From NCBI GenBank assembly GCA_900549475.1, contig UROF01000004.1, positions 62,001 through 126,000 of the forward strand: a stretch of 64,000 nt of DNA, read 5' to 3'. The stretch is from an uncultured Eubacteriales bacterium. GTDB taxonomy: Bacteria > Bacillota > Clostridia > Oscillospirales > Oscillospiraceae. Both the position numbers and the translations under genes were made by a program. Each line of letters starts with the position of its first letter. Positions within the stretch are counted from its first letter, which is position 1. Positions 58,764 to 64,000 of the stretch are shown here, in pieces. The notes below the pieces were generated by a model, which saw only the letters and a list, made by a program, of their open reading frames with translations, was not told the origin of the DNA and ran no database searches.

Positions 58764-60860
58764 TTATTTCACAGAGAACAGCAGGTCGGTGTAGGTGGGA
58801 TAGGGCCAGTACTTACTGTCCGTAATGGTCTCCAGCTCATCCACAGCGGCACGGAGGGCCTCCATGGTGGCAAAGACCGTGTACTTGTAGTAATGAGAAG
58901 CCACATAGGCACTCTCCATGGGCGCCACATCCAAGGCCGCTTCCAGGGCCTTGCACTGGCGGACCATCTCAGCAGAGAGGGTGGACAGGCGGCGCAGGAG
59001 ATCCTCCTCACCGGAGCAATCCAGGTCAGGCATGGCCGCCTTCTTGGAGGTGATCACCCCAGCCACTTCGCCGGAATACCGGGAAACTGCAGGGAAAATA
59101 TCCCGCTTGACCATATCGATCATGGTCCGGGCCTCAATGCCGATAACGGAGCAGTAGTTCTCCAGATGGATCTCATTACGGGCGGTGAGCTCCTCCTCCG
59201 TAAACACGCCGTGCTTGCGGAAAAGCTCCACATGCTTGGGCTGGAGATACCGGGTAAGGGCGTCGGCAGTGCAGGTGAGGTTGCTGAGGCCCCGGCGGTG
59301 GGCCTCCTGGACCCAGGCATCCTCATAGCCGTTTCCGTTGAAGATGATACGCTGATGATCCCGGAGGGTAGTACGGATCAGGTCGTGGAGAGCGGTGTTG
59401 AAATCGTCCGCCTTCTCCAGAATGTCGGCGAACTGCTCCAGCTCCTCGGCCATGATGGTGTTCAGGGCGATGTTGGGGCCGGAGATGGACTGGCTGGAGC
59501 CCAGCATACGGAATTCAAACTTGTTTCCGGTAAAGGCCAGGGGGCTGGTACGGTTGCGGTCGGTGTTGTCCTGGGGAATATGGGGCAGCACGTCCACACC
59601 GATGGACAAGGTCCGCTTGCCCTGCTCCACATATTCGGTACCCTGGATAATGGCGTCTACGATCGCGGTCAGTTCATCCCCCAGGAAGATGGAGATGATG
59701 GCCGGAGGAGCCTCCTGGGCACCCAGGCGGTGATCGTTGCCCGGGTTGGCCACGGTGCACCGCAGCAGCTCCTGGTACTCATCCACACCCTTGATGAAGG
59801 CGGTGAGGAACAGCAGGAACCGGGCGTTCTGGCTGGGGGTGGAACCGGGCTTGAAGAGGTTCAGGCCCGTATCCGTGCTGATGGACCAGTTGTTGTGCTT
59901 ACCGGAGCCGTTGACACCGGCAAAAGGCTTCTCGTGGAGGAGGCAGACCATGCCGTGGCGGCCAGCCACCTTCTTCATGATCTCCATGGTCAGCTGGTTG
60001 TGGTCGCATGCGGTGTTGGCATCGGTGTAGATGGGCGCCATCTCATGCTGGGCAGGGGCCACTTCGTTATGCTTGGTCTTGGAGAGGATTCCCAACTTCC
60101 ACAGTTCTTCATCCAGCTCCTTCATATAAGCGGCTACCCGGGGCTTGATGGAACCAAAGTAGTGATCCTCCAGCTCCTGGCCCTTGGGGGGCTTGGCGCC
60201 GAACAGGGTCCGTCCGGTGAGGATCAGGTCCTCCCGCTTGTCATAGACACTCTTGTCAATGAGGAAATACTCCTGCTCAGGTCCCACCTGACTGGTAACT
60301 TTCTTTACATCCGTGTTGCCGAACAGGCGCATGATCCGCACCGCCTGACGGCTCAGCTCATCCAGGGAACGAAGCAGCGGCGTCTTTTTATCCAGAGACT
60401 GCCCGCTATAGGAACAGAAGATGGTGGGGATGCACAGGCTGTCATCCTTGATAAAGGCAAAGGCGGTGGGGTCCCAGGCGGTATAGCCACGGGCCTCAAA
60501 GGTGGCACGCAGTCCGCCGGAGGGGAAGGAGGAGGCATCGGGCTCGCCCCGGACCAGCTCCTTGCCGGAAAACTGCATCAGCACCCGGCTGGGGCTCTCC
60601 GGCGTAATAAAGCTGTCATGCTTTTCAGCGGTAACACCGGTCATGGGCTGGAACCAGTGGGTATAGTGGGTAGCCCCCTTCTCCAGCGCCCAGTCCTTCA
60701 TGGCGTTGGCCACCTCATGGGCGGTGGACAGCTCCAGAGTGGTGCCGTCGGTCACACACTTTTTCCACTCCTTATAACATTGGGCGGAGAGGCGCTGGCG
60801 CATCACGTCCTCGTTAAACACCATGCTGGCAAACATTTCTGTCACTTTCTCTTCACTCAT
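58764..60860 (-). CDS. glnN: Glutamine synthetase type III
   Basis: 698 aa, the size of GSIII rather than GSI. Catalytic-core motifs include GPEQEYFLIDK, KHNEVAPAQHEMAPIYTDAN, GVNGSGKHNNWSIS and NRTSPLAFTGNKFEFRM. It makes glutamine from glutamate and ammonia and forms dodecamers. The ATG at 60860 is behind AAAGGAGA; longer readings lack a ribosome site. It follows asnB by 65 nt with no terminator visible, so it is probably under the same T-box control. Confidence 0.95.
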   Translation of the reverse strand: MSEEKVTEMFASMVFNEDVMRQRLSAQCYKEWKKCVTDGTTLELSTAHEVANAMKDWALEKGATHYTHWFQPMTGVTAEKHDSFITPESPSRVLMQFSGKELVRGEPDASSFPSGGLRATFEARGYTAWDPTAFAFIKDDSLCIPTIFCSYSGQSLDKKTPLLRSLDELSRQAVRIMRLFGNTDVKKVTSQVGPEQEYFLIDKSVYDKREDLILTGRTLFGAKPPKGQELEDHYFGSIKPRVAAYMKELDEELWKLGILSKTKHNEVAPAQHEMAPIYTDANTACDHNQLTMEIMKKVAGRHGMVCLLHEKPFAGVNGSGKHNNWSISTDTGLNLFKPGSTPSQNARFLLFLTAFIKGVDEYQELLRCTVANPGNDHRLGAQEAPPAIISIFLGDELTAIVDAIIQGTEYVEQGKRTLSIGVDVLPHIPQDNTDRNRTSPLAFTGNKFEFRMLGSSQSISGPNIALNTIMAEELEQFADILEKADDFNTALHDLIRTTLRDHQRIIFNGNGYEDAWVQEAHRRGLSNLTCTADALTRYLQPKHVELFRKHGVFTEEELTARNEIHLENYCSVIGIEARTMIDMVKRDIFPAVSRYSGEVAGVITSKKAAMPDLDCSGEEDLLRRLSTLSAEMVRQCKALEAALDVAPMESAYVASHYYKYTVFATMEALRAAVDELETITDSKYWPYPTYTDLLFSVK

Positions 60861-60925
60861 CCCTTTATCTCCTTTCGCTGCCGCAGCAGCTGAAATATAC
60901 ATAACATCTATCAAATCCTCCGGTC

Positions 60926-62509
60926 TCATTGTCCGGAGGCACCGTAGTTGCTGAGTACCCGGGCACTGGGATCGTTCACATCGCACCCCGCCCAGGATTT
61001 GTTGGGCATCCAGAAATCTGTCACCATTTCCGCCTGACCAGGGTAGTACTTCTCAAAGATCTCCCGGTACAGCAGGGATTCCTTGGTAAAAGGCATGGCG
61101 TGATAGCGGTACTTCCCGGCGATCTCCTGCCAGTCATCGCCATAGCAGCGCTCCGCATAGGCTTTCAGGTCGTCCACCAGGCTGTGGCCCACCGCGTCGG
61201 AGAAAGCCGCCTTCTCCCGCTGGAGGATGGACTCCGGCAGGTAGTTACCCACAAAAGCCTGCCGCAGCAGGTACTTGCCCTTGCCATAGACGTTCATCTT
61301 CTTCGCCGGGTCCACGCTCATCACATACCGGACAAAATCCAGGTCACCGAAGGGCACCCGAGCTTCCAGGCTGTTGACGGAAATACACCGGTCCGCCCGG
61401 AGGACGTCGTACATATGCAGCTCCCGCACCCGTTTCTCGCTCTCCCGCTGGAATGCCTCCGGCGAGGGGGCAAAGTCGGTATACTTGTACCCGAAAAGCT
61501 CATCGCTGACCTCACCGGTGAGAAGGACCCGGACGTCGGAGCTCTCATGGATGGCCTTGCACATCAGGTACATCCCCATACTGGCCCGGATGGTGGTGAT
61601 ATCATAGGTCCCCAGAGCACAGATCACTTCCTCCAGGGCTCGGAGCACATCCTGCTCGGTGATATAGATCTCATGGTGATGGCTGCCGATATGCTCCGCC
61701 ACCTGGCGGGCATATTTGAGGTCAATGGCATCGGTGGACATGCCCACAGCAAAGGTCTCGATGGGTTTCCCCAGCAGCCGGGCGGCAATGGCGCACACCA
61801 GGGAGCTGTCCAATCCGCCGGAGAGAAGGAATCCCACCGGCACATCAGCGTCCAGCCGTTTTTCCACCGCAAGGATCAGTTTCTCGTGGATATTGGCACA
61901 GATGGTATCCACATCATCGTAGCACACCGCATCCACCTTGGCAATATCGCAAAAACACTCAAATTTTCCATCTTTATAGTAGTATCCCGGGGGAAATGGC
62001 ATAATTTTGTCTGTCAGATCCAGCAGGTTCTTGGGCTCGCTGGCAAACAGGATATGTCCCGAGGCGCTGTAGCCGTAGTACAGCGGCCGGATCCCGATGG
62101 GATCACGGGCAGCTATAAAGCTGTCGCTGGAGGCATCGTACAGGATCATGGCAAACTCCGCATCCAGTTTGGCAAACATCTCCGTACCGTACTCCCGCCA
62201 CAGGGGCAGCAGCAGCTCGCAGTCGCTGCCGCTCTGAAATACATACCCTTTCGCCTCCAGCTGCCGTTTCAGCTTACGGAAGCCATAGAGCTCCCCGTTG
62301 CAGACCACTGCGCTGCCGTCCGCCGCGGTAAAAGGCTGCATCCCCGCCGGCTCCGGCCCCATGATGGCCAGCCGGTGGAACAGCAGTACCCCGCCGGGGA
62401 CCTCCTGTACTCTGCTGTCATCGGGGCCACGGGACTTGGTCCGTCCAAAACCTTCCAGCAGTTTCTCCATGGGGATGTCTGTTCCGGTATAACCCATGAT
62501 CGCACACAT
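60926..62509 (-). CDS. asnB: Asparagine synthase (glutamine-hydrolysing) AsnB
   Basis: 527 aa. The N-terminal glutaminase domain starts MCAIMGYTG with catalytic Cys2 and contains VCNGELYGF; the synthetase domain has the PP-loop LLSGGLDSSLVCAIA near residue 250 and LTGEVSDELFGYKYTDF. It uses glutamine to amidate aspartate. The ATG at 62509 is fixed by the need for Cys at position 2 and by CGGAGGTG before it; upstream codons belong to the T-box leader. The product of the next gene (glutamine synthetase III) supplies its nitrogen donor. Confidence 0.95.
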   Translation of the reverse strand: MCAIMGYTGTDIPMEKLLEGFGRTKSRGPDDSRVQEVPGGVLLFHRLAIMGPEPAGMQPFTAADGSAVVCNGELYGFRKLKRQLEAKGYVFQSGSDCELLLPLWREYGTEMFAKLDAEFAMILYDASSDSFIAARDPIGIRPLYYGYSASGHILFASEPKNLLDLTDKIMPFPPGYYYKDGKFECFCDIAKVDAVCYDDVDTICANIHEKLILAVEKRLDADVPVGFLLSGGLDSSLVCAIAARLLGKPIETFAVGMSTDAIDLKYARQVAEHIGSHHHEIYITEQDVLRALEEVICALGTYDITTIRASMGMYLMCKAIHESSDVRVLLTGEVSDELFGYKYTDFAPSPEAFQRESEKRVRELHMYDVLRADRCISVNSLEARVPFGDLDFVRYVMSVDPAKKMNVYGKGKYLLRQAFVGNYLPESILQREKAAFSDAVGHSLVDDLKAYAERCYGDDWQEIAGKYRYHAMPFTKESLLYREIFEKYYPGQAEMVTDFWMPNKSWAGCDVNDPSARVLSNYGASGQ

Positions 62510-62519
62510 AAAAAGCACC

Positions 62520-62798
62520 TCCGAATGAACCGGCGTCTCTAAAAATAAAATTTTAGGACGAATCGCCGGAATCCGTGGTGCCACCTAATTTACCGCAGTG
62601 CGGTCACTTCAGCTCTAACAAGCCTGACGGCGGTAACGGGCCGTTCCCGTCTTCCCTACTGTGCCGAAGCCTTTCGGGTCGAGGCTACGGAGTGTTATTC
62701 ACACAGGATCCGCCGCAGGGTTCCCACTGTCTCCTGCTCACTGAAGGTGATCGCCTGTATTACTTCTCTCCATCATTGCCTTTGGCTATTTGAAATAT
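62520..62798 (-). ncRNA. T-box leader, predicted specificity tRNA-Asn
   Basis: The minus-strand leader of asnB holds the T-box sequence TTAGGTGGCACCACGG (about 62574-62589) and a long upstream Stem I region. In the expected specifier position GTGTGAATAACACTCC carries AAC (62694-62696), an asparagine codon. A T-rich stretch (TTTTATTTTTAG) follows the T-box and fits a terminator arm. The specifier assignment is by position and sequence, not by folding software. Confidence 0.87.
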
Positions 62799-62804
62799 GG
62801 GCGT

Positions 62805-62833
62805 ATCGTAACGCCACACTGCCCATTTGTCAA
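62805..62833 (-). promoter_or_regulatory. Sigma-A promoter of the T-box-asnB-glnN operon
   Basis: Minus strand TTGACA (62828-62833), 17-nt spacer, TACGAT (62805-62810), just before the T-box leader. Confidence 0.75.
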
Positions 62834-62980
62834 TAAAAAATTATTTCGATTTCGCTTTTCCCTGTTTTTTGCCGCTGTAACACCAGAAAATATGACGGGT
62901 CCCGCTCTTTTTTGTCTCCATTTCGAGTACGCCGCACCAAACAATTGTCTTTTTTTCAGGGACACTTGTCGCCATAAAAC

Positions 62981-63011
62981 AAAAGCACCGGCAACTGCGC
63001 CGGTGCTTTTG
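62981..63011. terminator. Terminator of the Na/Pi cotransporter gene
   Basis: AAAAGCACCGGC / GCCGGTGCTTTT with A and T tracts on both sides, 34 nt after the stop codon. Confidence 0.88.
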
Positions 63012-63044
63012 TTCAGCTATACAATTTTATCCCTGCTGCCTGTA

Positions 63045-64000
63045 TCAGTCCTCAGCAGAGGCACTCTTCAGACTGTAGCAGGCGCGGTAGTGGTCAAAGG
63101 ACTGCTGGAAGTCCTCGTTACCGGCATTCTTCACGCCATTGAGGTACTCATGGGCCTGGTAGGCGTTCTGCTCCGTCTCGATCTGGGCCACCGCAATGTT
63201 GGAGCAGTGGTCGGATACACGTTCACAGTTGGTCAGGATATCGGAGAGAACAAAGCCCATCTCGATGGTGCAGTGTCCATTCTGAAGGCGGACGATATGA
63301 TTGGACTTGATATCCGCGATCAGGCAGTCAATCACCTGCTCCAAAGGCTCCACCTGCTTGGCCAGGCGTATATCATCCCGGGAAAAGGCTTCCGTCGTGA
63401 TGTCCAGAATCTCCTTGAGCGCAGCGGTAAGGGTACGCAGCTCCTCCTCCGCCTGGGAAGAGAAGTGGATGCCCTTGACATGGATCTCCTCCGCTGCCTT
63501 CCACAGATTCACCGCATGGTCACCAATACGCTCAAAATCACCAATGGTGTGCAGCTGCTTGGATACCTTGCGGCTGTCGGTATCCGACAGCGCCTTGCTG
63601 CTCAGCTGGACCAGCGTGGTGCCCAGCTTGTCCTCATAGAGGTCCAGCTTGTCCTCATTTACCTTTACTTCTCCCGCTACCTTTTCATCATAGCGGTCCA
63701 GCAGGGACAACGCCTTGACAATGGTCTCCTCAGCGATCTTCGCCATCTCCACCGTCTTGTTGTTGCACTCAGCAATGGCAACAGAAGGGGTTGCCAGCAG
63801 ACGGGAGTCCACGAAGGTGAACTTCTGCTCGCCAGCCACATCGGGAATGACCATATTGGCAATCCGCACCAGCTGCTTGGAAAACGGCAGCAGCATGAGG
63901 GTGGTAGCAATATTGAAAATACTATGGACCATAGCGATGCCCACCGGGTCGATCTGGACATCCATAAACGGGAAGTGGAAAAACAGATCGGCGCCAAAGA
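63045..64000 (-). CDS. Na/Pi cotransporter family protein with PhoU-like domain (partial)
   Basis: 318 codons are visible; the 5' end runs off the window (the frame stays open to 64000). The first part has IAMVHSIFNIATTLMLLPFSKQL, the end of the Na/Pi-cotransporter membrane domain. From about 95 residues in there is a helical PhoU-like domain (LDLYEDKLGTTLVQLS, GDFERIGDHAVNLWKAAEEI, NCERVSDHCSNIAVAQ). This NptA/YjbB type uses Na+ to move phosphate. The stop is followed by a terminator. Confidence 0.9.
   Translation of the reverse strand, partial: FGADLFFHFPFMDVQIDPVGIAMVHSIFNIATTLMLLPFSKQLVRIANMVIPDVAGEQKFTFVDSRLLATPSVAIAECNNKTVEMAKIAEETIVKALSLLDRYDEKVAGEVKVNEDKLDLYEDKLGTTLVQLSSKALSDTDSRKVSKQLHTIGDFERIGDHAVNLWKAAEEIHVKGIHFSSQAEEELRTLTAALKEILDITTEAFSRDDIRLAKQVEPLEQVIDCLIADIKSNHIVRLQNGHCTIEMGFVLSDILTNCERVSDHCSNIAVAQIETEQNAYQAHEYLNGVKNAGNEDFQQSFDHYRACYSLKSASAED

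Noticed and set aside
58554..60893. A 779-codon open frame on the + strand across glutamine synthetase III
   Set aside because: No ribosome site, no family resemblance, and fully covered by the well-supported minus-strand gene.
1..64000. CRISPR arrays, insertion sequences, phage genes, tRNA or rRNA genes
   Set aside because: No regular repeat-spacer pattern, transposase, integrase, attachment-site repeat or RNA gene was found in the intergenic regions inspected.

Overview
The window looks like a chromosomal segment of a GC-rich, low-oxygen Firmicute of the class Clostridia. Proteins such as glutamine synthetase III, the M3 oligoendopeptidase and the GH42 galactosidase, together with a T-box leader and a cobalamin riboswitch, fit a gut commensal of the Oscillospiraceae (Flavonifractor/Lawsonibacter type). 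The family assignment is inference. No rRNA, tRNA, CRISPR array, insertion sequence or phage gene was seen. Nearly all genes have strong AGGAGG-type ribosome binding sites, and most transcription units end in clear intrinsic terminators.

Layout. 1-3000 (+): end of a hexapeptide acetyltransferase, an iron-sulfur flavoprotein, an alpha/beta hydrolase, a cyclophilin-like lipoprotein and a carboxymuconolactone decarboxylase-cupin fusion. 3100-10600 (-): a seven-gene peptide import and hydrolysis operon (two permeases, two ATPases, binding protein, creatininase-family amidohydrolase, M42 peptidase). 10800-12630 (+): a DegT-like PLP enzyme and a GntR regulator, transcribed divergently from that operon. 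12750-15805 (-): PIG-L deacetylase, GPH sugar symporter and BadF-type kinase, probably for an amino-sugar substrate. 16083-17441 (+): a MATE exporter. 17540-21992: a cobalamin riboswitch with its own promoter and terminator, then the corrinoid transporter btuFCD on the + strand, with cbiZ lying between them on the opposite strand. 22060-28434 (-): a DltABCD-like surface acylation locus with a transglutaminase-like protein and a lipoprotein.

28690-33275 (+): LacI regulator, GPH symporter and GH42 beta-galactosidase. 33367-34736 (-): a MATE gene broken by one missing base. 34927-38244 (-): trmB, an MFS exporter and an XRE-TPR regulator. 38438-39058 (+): a cytidylate-kinase-like protein. 39137-40546 (-): a FAD-dependent oxidoreductase behind a structured leader. 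40803-48396 (-): a second oligopeptide ABC operon with an unusually large binding protein and a permease carrying a big extracytoplasmic insert. 48533-49096 (-): an unknown membrane protein. 49651-53958 (-): asnA, pepD and pepF. 54092-56712: PadR-DUF2812 and, divergently, an XRE-membrane protein pair. 56832-58654 (+): a 22-codon ORF, an ECF-type sigma factor and an unrecognised repeat protein. 58764-62800 (-): an asparagine T-box leader, asnB and glutamine synthetase III. 63045-64000 (-): a truncated Na/Pi cotransporter with a PhoU-like domain.

Taken together the genes describe a cell living on peptides (two importers, at least four peptidases or amidohydrolases) and galactosides, salvaging corrinoids, and making asparagine and glutamine under tRNA control. 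The most interesting signals are the riboswitch whose read-through RNA would be antisense to cbiZ, the Dlt-like locus whose SGNH protein has cysteine in place of the usual serine, the sigma factor-repeat protein pair, the peptide permease with a large insert, and the unassigned leader of the FAD oxidoreductase.
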